DNA of 64,000 nucleotides from Gloeopeniophorella convolvens (taxonomy: Eukaryota; Basidiomycota; Agaricomycetes; Russulales): contig WTXD01000029.1 in NCBI GenBank assembly GCA_022496205.1, positions 295,587-359,586 on the forward strand, written 5' to 3'. The notes below the pieces were generated by a model. The model saw nothing but the letters and a program-made list of their open reading frames with translations. It did no database searches and was not told the DNA's origin. A program made the position numbers and the translations under genes. Positions 1 to 9,606 of this stretch are shown in pieces (positions within the stretch are counted from its first letter, which is position 1; every line of letters begins with the position of its first letter).

Positions 1-552
1 TACCACGAAGCGCTCCGCGCGCTCGGCACGGAGAGTCAGGACGAGAACAACCTAGAGCACCCCGAGGATGAGTGGGAGGCCGAGTCCGAGTACTCGCATG
101 CCTCCACCGAGATCGCGAGCGATGTTGACGACGCTGCTGTGGGCAGCGCGTGGCAGCTGCAACAGCATCATCAGGCGGGCACTGATGCCAGGGAGAGGTC
201 CCTCACACCGCGAGCCCGCACCGCTGGTCAGTTGCCTGCAAACGCCCGCGCGTCCCCCGCACCGCCCCCCATCGCTGGCCCCTCGCGTAGCGGCCCGCAG
301 ATGATGGAGCGACACCAGCAGAGCCGTGCCCTGCGCCGCCAGCACGCGCAACAGATCCCAATTCTAGATCGCCGCCGAGGCCGTAACTACGTCGTGGTCA
401 AGCGTGGGGTGCCGCTCCTGGGCCCCTCCGGCACGGAGGTCTGGGACGAGGAGACCAACGAGCCGGTCATCACGAGCGAGAGCCTCTTGCTGCCCGCCAG
501 CGCTGTCATGACGGTCTTAGAGACGGAGGATGGTATGATGGTGGAGGTTTAG
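1..552 (+). CDS. 3' end of an unrecognised protein gene (left part off-window)
   Basis: Frame 1 is open from the first base to the TAG at 550-552, so this is the last coding exon of a gene starting left of the window. The visible 183 residues begin with an acidic stretch, pass through a low-complexity Gln/Pro/Arg-rich segment (about residues 55-115), and end in a more ordered tail that contains VVVKRGVPLLGPSGTEVWDE and many Val, Leu and Glu residues. A GTG at 139 falls inside this frame but is not a start. I recognise no domain. The acidic, disordered composition would fit a nuclear or scaffold protein, but that is only inference. Confidence 0.6.
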   Translation, partial: YHEALRALGTESQDENNLEHPEDEWEAESEYSHASTEIASDVDDAAVGSAWQLQQHHQAGTDARERSLTPRARTAGQLPANARASPAPPPIAGPSRSGPQMMERHQQSRALRRQHAQQIPILDRRRGRNYVVVKRGVPLLGPSGTEVWDEETNEPVITSESLLLPASAVMTVLETEDGMMVEV

Positions 553-1093
553 ACGAGGGAAGGGAAGGGGGCTGACTCGCCCAAGCTGAGCTCCGAGTAT
601 GCTTGTTATCTTTTCCGCCGATTCCTATGAGTCATTATTTTGCTATGCCCCGCCGCTCCTTGCCTCCTGTACTTACTTATTTATGTTTGATGATCGGTGC
701 AATCGCCAGTATGTGAAGCCATGTCTGTAACGTGAAGATGCGACGATTCGGACTCGGAGTTGGACGAGGAGGGGCACCTCGGTCGCCGTTGCGCTTCAAG
801 AAAAATCAAATGGCATTGGCCTCATCAACCGACCGGCCTTTTCTCACCCCGACCCTCCTTGGCCTATCACCATTTCCTCCCCGCTCCCCTCTCCTCCTCC
901 CCATTCTCCCTCTCCTACCCTTCCTCCTCTTCTCACTAAAAAGCGATAAAATATCCTAGCCGGTTCGTAGCCTCTGTCCGCATTCAGCCGCAATGGGTTA
1001 ATCCTAGGATCTTGACAGCCGGCTCCCGGAACCCGTATCGGAGCATCCACTCGCTCACACGATCGCATCCCTTCTCTGTCTCTGATTCGAACA
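553..1093. other. Intergenic: 3' flank and PEX13 promoter/5' UTR
   Basis: No coding exon is supported here. The right half is pyrimidine-rich (CTCC-type runs at about 855-935) followed by an AT-rich patch near 938-957 (ataaaatatcc), a plausible core promoter and leader for the gene starting at 1094. Confidence 0.4.
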
Positions 1094-2290
1094 ATGGGTT
1101 CCCCTCCAAAGCCATGGGAGCGCAACGGCTCGCTCGTCGCAGCGGCTGCAGCACCCTCTGTCCCAACAGCGAGCACTTCCTCTCCTGCAGTGACTGCCAC
1201 GACCTCCACCCCAGCGCCGACAGCTACCTCCACCGCCACCCCTCCCTCCGTCCCTGCCCGTCCTGCATCCTTCGCAACCCCCGCAGCCTCAACATCAGCC
1301 GCATTTAACTCGCCTTTCTCTAACCCTTACAATCGCCTCGGCAACACCGGCTACTCACCCTACGGCTCGTCGCTATACGGCGGCGGCATGGGGTCACTCG
1401 GTGGATACGGTGGATACGGGTACGGCGGTGCCGGCGGCTACGGCATGAACGGGATGTACGGCGGGACTTACGGCGGCATGGGTATGGGCATGGGCATGGG
1501 CGGCATGGGAATGTACGGCCAGCCCGGCATGCCGCTCGACCCCAACAACCCGAGCGTGACCCAGGCGCTCGAGTCGACGACCCAGACGACCTTCGCGCTG
1601 CTCCACTCGGTCGTGCAAACCTTCGCAGGCCTCGCGCAGATGCTCGAGTCGACCTTCATGGCGACCCACTCGTCCTTCTTCGCGCTCGCGGGCGTCGTCG
1701 ACCAGTTCGCGCAGCTGCGCAACGCGCTCGGCGGCGTGCTCGGGCTCTTCGGGCTCGTGCGTTGGCTGCGCGACCTCCTCACCGGGCGGCGCGCCGCGCG
1801 GGGCGAGATGCGCGGCGAGTTCCACGAGTTCCTCAATGGCCGGCCGGTGCAGGGCCCCGCGCCGGCGCCGCCCAGGGCGAGCAAGAAGCCGCTCCTCTTT
1901 TTCTTCCTTGCGTTCCTGGGCATCCCGTATGCGATGCACAAGCTCGTCAAGCTACTCGCGGAGCGCGCGGCACAGCAACAGCAGCAGCAGGGCGTGGTAA
2001 TGCCCAACGGACAGGCGCTACCGCCGCTGGACCCGTCGCAGCTCTCGTTTGCGCGGGCGGTGTACCCGTTCCAGGCGTCGACGCCGTCGGAGCTCGGGCT
2101 GCAGGAGAACGAGATTGTGGCGATCATGGGCAAGCTCGATCCGAACACGGGAATGGAGGTGGACCCGCGGATGGAGGTGGAGACCGAGTGGTGGAAGGGC
2201 CGGACGCGCGAAGGCCGGGAGGGATGGTTCCCCCGCAAGTTTGTGGAGATTCTGGAGCGGAAGGCACAGGAGGCTAAGAAGATAGACTGA
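1094..2290 (+). CDS. PEX13: Peroxin-13, peroxisomal import docking protein with SH3 domain
   Basis: Intronless, 398 aa, ATG at 1094 to TGA at 2288-2290. The family is a peroxisomal membrane protein that docks the import receptors Pex5/Pex7 together with Pex14. Order of parts: a Ser/Thr/Pro/Ala-rich N-terminus (to ~70); FNSPFSNPYNRLG and a Gly/Tyr/Met-rich stretch (70-146) typical of Pex13; a conserved helical Pex13 region (150-232, including TTFALLHSVVQTFAGLAQM); a hydrophobic segment (266-282); a polyGln run (293-298); and a C-terminal SH3 domain (about 318-388) with ARAVYPF, the ENEIVAI turn, the Trp pair in ETEWWKGR and the closing GWFPRKFVEIL. Length and order match fungal Pex13. Identification rests on motif recall, but the combination is diagnostic. 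Confidence 0.93.
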   Translation: MGSPPKPWERNGSLVAAAAAPSVPTASTSSPAVTATTSTPAPTATSTATPPSVPARPASFATPAASTSAAFNSPFSNPYNRLGNTGYSPYGSSLYGGGMGSLGGYGGYGYGGAGGYGMNGMYGGTYGGMGMGMGMGGMGMYGQPGMPLDPNNPSVTQALESTTQTTFALLHSVVQTFAGLAQMLESTFMATHSSFFALAGVVDQFAQLRNALGGVLGLFGLVRWLRDLLTGRRAARGEMRGEFHEFLNGRPVQGPAPAPPRASKKPLLFFFLAFLGIPYAMHKLVKLLAERAAQQQQQQGVVMPNGQALPPLDPSQLSFARAVYPFQASTPSELGLQENEIVAIMGKLDPNTGMEVDPRMEVETEWWKGRTREGREGWFPRKFVEILERKAQEAKKID

Positions 2291-2772
2291 GCGTCTTGAG
2301 CGGTGGGTATATGTTCTCTTTGACCGTGTGCGCAGCGTGGTTTTTTTTCTCTCGTCCCTGTTGATGTGTGTGGTTCCTGCCCTTGCGTGCGACGATATTG
2401 AATTTTTCGTGTATCCTACTTTGATAACTTTGATTGCTGCGTATTCATCATCATGTCCAGTGTTGTATCACTCTTTGCATACATAAATTGCGTACAAGGC
2501 GTGCTCGGTCCCGAAGGCTGATCGCAGTCTATTATCGCAGTCCGCAGCACCGACTCGCAACGTCACGCCGGGGCTTCTCTACACACGCCATCAGTCGCGC
2601 GTCTCTCCGGCACGGTCAGGTCCACTCAGCGCGCCTCCGCAGCGGCGCAGCCGCAGCCACGGGCCTCGCTCATTCTGGCATCGAAGGCGCATGCCACATA
2701 CTCTTTCTATGGACGCTTTAAAATGCTGGGAATTGTCGCCGGTCTCCTTACCTGCTTTCTTCCCAAGTCAAC
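2291..2772. other. Intergenic between PEX13 and the adhesin-like cluster
   Basis: No gene seen. It holds the PEX13 3' UTR, starting with a T-rich run at 2340-2348, and the upstream region of the gene starting at 2773. Confidence 0.4.
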
Positions 2773-4430
2773 ATGACCTTCGGTCACCCTACCCAGCAGC
2801 CCTTTACCGACGAGAAGGAGCCCGCCTCTGCAGCGGGGCAGCCATTGCTGCCCAACTACCAGGCGGTTCCGTCTCAAGTGCTCTATCACCCTCCCGTGGT
2901 CGATGTTGATGAGCACGACTATCGTCGTCGTCGTCGCCGCCGCCGGGCAGGCCACTTCTTCTTTGTGACTCTACTTCTCTGGCTCGTCGTGCGCCACCTC
3001 GTGCGCGATAGTGTTTTGTTGAAGGGACTTCTCGGTCACCGCCACGGCGACTCTCGCGTGGTACGCGCACCTCTGTTTCTGCTAAACGCATAATTGACGT
3101 GTCGGTAGGACTACGAGGACGACTTCGGTCTCGACCTCCTCCCTACTCACCCTGGAGAAGACGTTCATGAGTGCGTTGACGCCACCGGCTGGACCGAGAT
3201 TGACCCTCCGGACCACCAACGCCACTATGATTTGGACGTGTGGCAGCGCGTACAGCTCTCGCTCCCAGCCGACGCGGATGACCTGTTCTTCTTCGCGCGC
3301 GGCAGCTACGCTTGGGGCACTCTTCGCGTCATCGAAGCGGCAGACCTTGATGAGGTCGGCGTCGAGGTAATCGTTGCCTACCGTGAGCAAGAGAACGTGT
3401 TTGGCGACTCGAACGTGTGCGCCGTCCACCGTGGCTCCAACGGACACGGCATTGGAATCTTCGTATGTGGCTCCGGGGCAGCTGGTCTGAGCGCGAGCTC
3501 ACACATGACACTATAGACCCCGAGGTTCAGGCACCCTCGCTCCGAGAGGAGCAGGCTGTTCGTCAACATCACTGTCTCGCTTCCGGAGGGCAAGGATGTG
3601 GTTACCGTGCCGTCCTTCAGGACGACGCTCCCCTTGTTCAGCCAAGCTGTTTCTAAGCTTCCTAACCATGCCTTTGATAAGATTGTGCTCGCATCCACCA
3701 ACTCTCCCATCCATGTTGAGGTATGTTGCGCTTTCGCTGTCCGGCTGGTACATCTGGACTCATCCCTCTGCTTCTAGGATCTTGTCGGCAAGGTGGTTGT
3801 GGCTCACTCGACGAATGGCCCTATCGAAGGAACGTTCAACACTTCGACTTCGCTCGAGATCCACACGACCAATAGCCCCGTCAAGGTTGACATCAATGCT
3901 TTCAACCAGAACCACAGTACTCCCACCGATGTCAGCGTTGTAACCACCAACAAGTACGCTATACTCTCTGCTTCTTTGTACAGCGGCTTACTGTATCCTT
4001 CAATAGTGTGATTGTCGCGGATCTTGCCCTGTGGTCCACCTTCGAGAACAAAACAAGCGGCGCCTTTGCCACCAGTGTCCGCACCAGCAACTCCCCGCTC
4101 GACGTGACCTTCTCCGAGCACGCGCCCGACGCCCTCCTCAACTTCCGCGCGCACACGACCAACTCGCCCGCAAAGGTCCGCCTGCACCCGGCGTTCGAGG
4201 GCGCGTTCGAAGCGAGGACGACGCGTCTCGGCGTGAGTGTCACGGCGGACAAGAAGGCGGAGGACCCCGCCGGCCGCGGCAGGACGCGCGAAGTCCATGT
4301 CAACTCGATCGGGCACGGGCTGCGCATCGTGCGTGGCAGTGCGCAATGGACGCCGCAGGACGACGAGCTCGCTCCCGCCGGCAGGGCCGACGTGTCCACG
4401 ACCAATGGGCCCGTGCAGCTCTGGCTCTGA
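2773..4430 (+). CDS. Adhesin-like (DUF4097-type) type II membrane protein, copy A
   Basis: Predicted join 2773-3060, 3109-3462, 3517-3720, 3778-3953, 4007-4430: 481 aa, all junctions GT-AG and in phase, introns 48-57 nt. A short cytosolic N-terminus ends in eight consecutive Arg (CGT/CGC repeat 2923-2946), followed by one hydrophobic segment (FFFVTLLLWLVV, ~67-78). The rest is a beta-rich ectodomain with recurring TTNSP/STNSP-type strands, such as ASTNSPIHVE and RTSNSPLDVTF, resembling the repeating strands of DUF4097/putative adhesin proteins. The last two exons (176 and 424 nt) have exactly the lengths seen in copies B and C downstream. The shared AEDPAGRGRTREV stretch and RIVRGSAQW near the C-terminus tie the three together. 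Cell-surface role is inferred from topology; biochemical function unknown. Confidence 0.75.
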
Positions 4431-5031
4431 GTGGGACACGGCCGTGTCGCCAATCACCAGCACCTCGCAAAGCCCTCTTTCTCCCGTCGCTCATTATGCT
4501 CACACTTTGTACCACCACGTTTTGTAAAAAGAACAATGTATAGCAGACACCAACGGAGTGCACATTTCCTTGTGTGCTGCTGTATGTATAAGTCAGTATG
4601 TTCGCATCTTGCGCCATGTGCACATGTGACAGAAGCAGCCCCAGGCGCTGGGTTGGCGCTGGGCGCTGGAGTGGTGTATGATATGTTCGCGGGAAGCTGC
4701 TGCGGAGCACATCGTGTTCATCACTGTGGGACCGATTGAAAGATCGTTACATATCGGTCATTCATGATAGCCAGGGTGCGCCGGTGTGTGCAACGTGCGA
4801 GATTCGGTGATTCAACCCGTCCATTGAATGGACCGCTGCGAAGCGTGTGAACCTCGGGCCTCCCCGCGAAGGTACCGCGGGATCGGCCGATACCAATCAA
4901 AGCCTGCACCACGGCCCGGCGCTCACGCGCACGCGTCATCCCAACAACCCCCAAGACCCATCACAATCCAGCCCTTTTAGATGCATAACAATGAGGTGTC
5001 GTTGTGTTTTCCTCACCACTCCCGCGCCGCC
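4431..5031. other. Intergenic between copies A and B
   Basis: No coding exon supported. The pyrimidine-rich start context just before 5032 belongs to copy B. An upstream in-frame ATG at 4981 exists, but the ATG at 5032 sits in a much better context (gccgccATGG). Confidence 0.35.
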
Positions 5032-6652
5032 ATGGAGCTCCCGGCAAAGTTGGAGCCAGTGGCCCTAGCTTCGGGCGAGGACGCACAAGCGCGAGTATCT
5101 GGCAAGTATCTGGCGCCGCCGGGGGCCATCAAGCTCACCCGCTCAGAGACGCCGGTGGGCTCTCGTTCTGCAAAACTGGGCTTTGGCACTCTTCCTGGGC
5201 TATATCCTTATCTCTAGCTTACTCCGCCTTGTCAAGCGTTTCGGAGAGTTGTATGAGAGTCACTGGGTAGGCCCTTGTTTGAATTCGCTGTTGACGATTC
5301 ATGACCTCAATTTCTAGCCTCAACTACCAGCGATCCAAGCCGAACCCGATGCCATCAACAACACGTTCGTATGTGTCGACCAAGCTCGATGGAGGCCTAT
5401 CACCCCTACCGAACAAGCCCTCCCACAAAATGTGGCTTTCAGGGCGCAGGCGCAATTCACCTTCCCGACCGTCGCCCTTGGAGGGCTCTTTCTGCAGTCC
5501 TGGGACAATTACACCTTCGGCAGTGTGCATTTTGCAGAGTCTGCGAGTGTGACCGGCGTCGAGGTGCACATGGATGCGTTCTTTGACAGCCGAGACGCGC
5601 TGAACCAGAGGACCATCTGCTCGTTGCGCCGGACGCAGACCGAGTACGGTGTTGGCATCTTTACAAAAGTACGTCGTCCATCTTGCCACATTGGCCGCTG
5701 CGTGCAGTATGTAGCTCATCTACTTTTACAGGAGCCCAGCGGGAGACCCAGTCCTCGAGTTCAGATTGACATCAAGATCACAGTCCTTTTCCCCCAGCGC
5801 CGCCCTGGGCTTGGTCCCATCTTCGTTCCGTACCTTTAATCGTATCTTATGGGGTTTAACCATGTGTTCGAAGATCTCTCTGCGCACACTTTTGGTGCGG
5901 TTACCCTATTCTCTCAGGATGGACATGTCAAGATAGGCCGGGTGCGTCTGTGCGCTGGAGGTCTTCATGAGGCGTGCTGACGACATGCGAGTGCAGGCGC
6001 CCACATCCGAGAGGATGGCTGTTTTCACTCGGCACGGCCATGTCTGGGGGAAGTTCAACGTGTCCTCATCGCTAAAGGTAGCTTCTACGGATGCTCCCAT
6101 CTTTGCCCAAGTCGCTGCGTACAACGACGGTGGCAGTCGTCCCACAAGCGTCACCATTTCTACCACGAATTCGTGCGCAGTGTCTTTTCCCACCGATCCA
6201 CTTTCATCTGATGTGGTTCGCTTTTCAGCAGCATCGTCGGGAGCATCTCCTTGCTCTCTACGCGCGCAAACTATACAGGCGGCGCCTTCCGCGTCTCAGC
6301 GCGGACAGAGCAGAGCCCGCTCGAGCTCGAGGTCACGGAGCAGCCGCCCGACTCTGACCTCATACTCGACGTGCGCTCAAGTGGCGCGATCTCGGACGTG
6401 TACCTTCGTCCCGCGTACGAGGGCGCGCTGGAGCTCCTGTCCGCCCCCCTTCCGCCGCTCCTGGATGTGGACCCTCGCGCGCAGGACCCGGCGGGGCGCG
6501 GCCGTACGCGGGAGGTGCTCTTGCGCACGATCGCGCGGGATGCGCGGCTGCTGCGCGGGAGTGTCGCTTGGGTGCCACGCGACGAGGGAAGGGCGCCTGG
6601 TGGACTAATTAGCATCGTTTCCATGCGTGGCGGCGTTCGTCTGTTCCTATAG
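5032..6652 (+). pseudogene. Adhesin-like type II membrane protein, copy B, with in-frame stop
   Basis: Predicted join 5032-5094, 5147-5266, 5318-5668, 5732-5941, 5997-6172, 6229-6652. Start in strong context (gccgccATGG). It encodes a short N-terminus, RRRW then a membrane segment (LALFLGYILISSLL), and an ectodomain colinear with copy C (FFDSRDALNQRTICSLRR versus FFDAKGALDQRTVCSLRR). Exon 4 carries TAA at 5837-5839 exactly where copy C has a Glu codon (VPYL-stop-SYLMGFNHVFEDLS against VPRLETYLPQFYHTFGDLS); homology resumes in the same frame right after it. No GT-AG choice I tried removes the stop and keeps the frame. The last exons are again 176 and 424 nt. So the gene would give a ~212-residue truncated product, or is a young pseudogene, or the base is miscalled. 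Confidence 0.7.
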
Positions 6653-7152
6653 TTGGCACGCTTCCGGGACTTCTAGATGTGCTGTTGGTGCGGCTTGTCG
6701 GAGGGCAAAGTACCGGAGAACTGTGGTTAGTGACGCCCACACGTCGGGACTCGGCCGCAATATCAAACAGATGGCCTGAACAAATGACTGCAGCGCCTAC
6801 CAGGCTAGTGCTTCATTGTGCCTAAGTGTTGTGCAAAAGTGGCGTCGTGGGCGCGTATTTATGTGGGCTTGACGCCGTGACGGCATATCTTTCTGCGGGG
6901 TTGTGTGTTCGTCCCACGGCGCCCGTTGAGAAGATGGTCCGTGCCCATGAGCTTAGCAAGGTGTGATTGGCTCGGAGTCTCCGGCCCAGAACGTGGGCGG
7001 TTCCGAAAGCCCGGCCTTGAGTGTGCCACAGCTTCTTATCCTTATACGCTTCCATGGGACCTCTCAGGACCCATCACGCGCAGCGCGGTCTCCTACTATA
7101 AACCCTAGGTCAAGGCTGTTCCTATGTCCGTCGCAACGGTTCCCGCTCTACT
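6653..7152. other. Intergenic between copies B and C
   Basis: No gene seen. It ends in the promoter of copy C, including the TATA-like box listed separately. Confidence 0.4.
7097..7102 (+). promoter_or_regulatory. TATA-like box upstream of copy C
   Basis: TATAAA within tcctactataaaccc, 50 bases before the ATG at 7153. Spacing is consistent with a core promoter and a short leader; no experimental support. Confidence 0.4.
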
Positions 7153-8749
7153 ATGGGATTGCCAGAACACGAACCGACGAGCCTCGTCCACAAGGAGGCA
7201 CCAGCGCCCGACGCCAACGACCCACCCCAAGCTTCTCAGACCCTGGAAGCATCCCCAGCACGCAAATGGGCACGGAAATTCTTTCATGCCTATGTATCCA
7301 TCTTAGGGCTTTACCTCACGTTCCGGGTGTGCTACCTCACGGTCTGGCATTGGGACAAGGTGTATGAGTGGTACAGGGTAATGAATTCCTACGCCCACTG
7401 CCATCCCCATTTCTCAGACACGAGATCTTCTAGGGTCAACCACCGACAGCCCCCCTGGGTTTAAACTCTACGGGAAATATTGCTGTGTGCACCGAATATG
7501 CAAAATGGACACCTATCACCCGCCTTTTGCCCTCCCTGGGACACACCGGCACTTTCGGGATGCGGACGCGCTTCATCCTCCCAGCCGACCGCCTCGATGG
7601 GCTCTTCCTGCAGTCCTTGGACGACTACTCTTACGGCCGCGTATACTTCGCCGAGTCCCCAACCGTGACCAACGTGGAGGTGCGGGTGGAAGCCTTCTTC
7701 GACGCAAAAGGCGCGCTGGATCAGAGAACAGTCTGTTCGCTGCGACGGGAGCGGGGCGACTATGGTACGGGCATCTTCGTGAGTTTGGGACTACTTTCCC
7801 GACTGTGTGCTCGGCTCACATGAGTTCAGCTCAACGGACGACCTGGCCCTCGCGACAAACTCGATCTCAGGATCACAGTCCTCTTACCAAAGTCTCACCT
7901 TGAGGCTGATCCTGTCTTGGTTCCGCGTCTCGAGACGTACCTTCCACAGTTCTACCACACGTTCGGCGATCTTTCCACGCATACATTCGGAGAGATCTCC
8001 TTACTGTCCCAGGATGCGCCAATCGAGATGAGCACGGTGTGTTCGTGTCGCGGGGCCCTGATGAAGCGTGCTGACAGCCTTATTTGCCACGGCTTGCTAG
8101 GCGCTCACCGCGGAAAGAGCAAGGATCACCGCTCGACATGGTTACATCAAGGCAAGGCTCAATGTATTCACCTCACTGGAAGCAAAATCTGTGGACTCCC
8201 CCATCTTCGTTGCGGTCAGCGCGTTCAACGATGGCGATGGCAACCCAACAGACGTCCACATTTCCACCACCAACTCGTGCGTAGTACCTGCTGTCACTGA
8301 CCAATCCGCTGACGTCGTTGCTTAGCCATATAATCGGACAGTTCGCCCTGCTCTCTACGCGCGCAGATCGCGCGGGCGGTGGCTTCAATATCACGGCCCT
8401 CACATCCCAAAGTCCGCTTGAGCTCAGGTTCACGGAGCAGGCGCTCAACTCGGACCTCACACTCAACGTGCACTCGAGCGGCGCAATCTCGGATGTGTAC
8501 CTGCACCCCGCGTACGAAGGCACGTTCGAGCTACTTTCTGGTGGCGGGCCGGCGCACTTGGACGTGGATCCAAAGGTGAGAGATCCGGCGGGGCGTGGTC
8601 GTACGCGTCAGGTGGCTTCGCGCACGGTTGGGCGTGGCGCGCGGTTGATCCGAGGAGACGTTGCTTGGGTGCCACGGTATGAGGAAACTCTGCCCAATGG
8701 ATCGGTCCGACTCGTTTCCGCACCGGGTGGTGTTCGTCTGTTCCTGTAG
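7153..8749 (+). CDS. Adhesin-like (DUF4097-type) type II membrane protein, copy C
   Basis: Predicted join 7153-7377, 7434-7778, 7830-8036, 8101-8276, 8326-8749: 458 aa, uninterrupted. The N-terminal ~45 residues are charged and Pro/Ala-rich; a single hydrophobic segment follows (AYVSILGLYLTFRVCYLTVW). The ectodomain carries a conserved block around ICSL/VCSLRR-type Cys, then strand repeats HISTTNS and SQSPLELRFTEQ, and a conserved terminal block (DPAGRGRTRQV, LIRGDVAWVPR, GGVRLFL). It is the best reference copy of the trio because every exon is open. Exons 4 and 5 (176 and 424 nt) have the same lengths and phases as in A and B, showing duplication of a complete gene. The surface-protein role is inference. 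Confidence 0.78.
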
Positions 8750-8913
8750 TTCTTGACACCAAGAAGTCTACTTTCGCCATTGGAAATTGGTAGATACCGC
8801 GAAAACAATTGATGAATTCGTCGAAGTTGGGAGCGGTGGGATGTACAAATTAGGATATACGTCATACAAAGTGCAAACTCAAGTTCGTGCTGTTGTCCAT
8901 GACGCAATCTGTG

Positions 8914-9343
8914 TTACATGGCTCCCTCGCTCTTGGATATGATCCACCTGGATATCGTGAGAACCATTGACTTTGGGATCCAAGTGAGAACAGTACCAAG
9001 CATGAAGAACGCCGGGGATCCAACCAAGGATCCAGAGTAGGATGTTGATCCACAGGTCTGTTCAGAGAGCAGGTCAATGATGACTGCTCTGCCCGAGTAT
9101 GGATCATGAGACGTCACCTGCTCTGCACCCGCGTTCTGAAGATGGTTTGTTATTTCATGCGGATAGTAATATAAACTTGTCTGCAGCACGTACTGAGGAA
9201 TACCGGGATGGGCGGTATCAAGCTGCCAAGCAGGCATCGTGTCAGTGGCCAAGAGCTATCACCGAGAAGAGCAGGGGCGTTAAGACTCACAGCGCTACAA
9301 AATAGAGGATAACGTCGTGAGTGGGTGATACTTGAGAGGTCAT
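8914..9343 (-). CDS. PMP3: PMP3/UPF0057 small plasma-membrane proteolipid
   Basis: Reverse strand, predicted join of 9343-9291, 9222-9194, 9135-9118, 9057-8997 and 8947-8914 (64 aa). Five exons, two of them only 29 and 18 nt, so no single reading frame shows the gene. Spliced, it gives the family layout: first hydrophobic helix (DVILYFVALLIPPIPVFLKR), a short loop with one Cys (GCRADLW), and second helix (INILLWILGWIPGVLHAWW), then IISKSEGAM and TAA at 8916-8914. The PP pair after helix 1, the GC loop and the WIPGVLHAW closing are hallmarks of PMP3 proteins, which affect membrane potential and salt tolerance in fungi and plants. All four introns are GT-AG and every junction keeps the frame. 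Confidence 0.88.
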
Positions 9344-9454
9344 GTCGTCAGGCTTCGTGTGTGCGCGGTGAGGGTAGAGGGAGAAAAGCAACTGTAGTCA
9401 CTCAGGCATATTTGAATCGTTGCCAGAAGGGCCGTCCGGGGAGCTCATACGTCA

Positions 9455-9460
9455 TATAAG
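9455..9460 (+). promoter_or_regulatory. TATA-like box upstream of the first coiled-coil gene
   Basis: TATAAG in gtcatataagtagg, about 150 bases before the ATG at 9607. Candidate core promoter only. Confidence 0.3.
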
Positions 9461-9606
9461 TAGGATCCCTCGGCTATCTCCGATCGGTGTCCGGTTGCAC
9501 AAGCAACTCTCCGGATGTGCAATGGCAATGTGACTCGTAGAGGCACAACCACATTTCCACAGTTGCAGTCCTCTTCCATTTGATTATTACTGCCGATAAG
9601 TACCAA

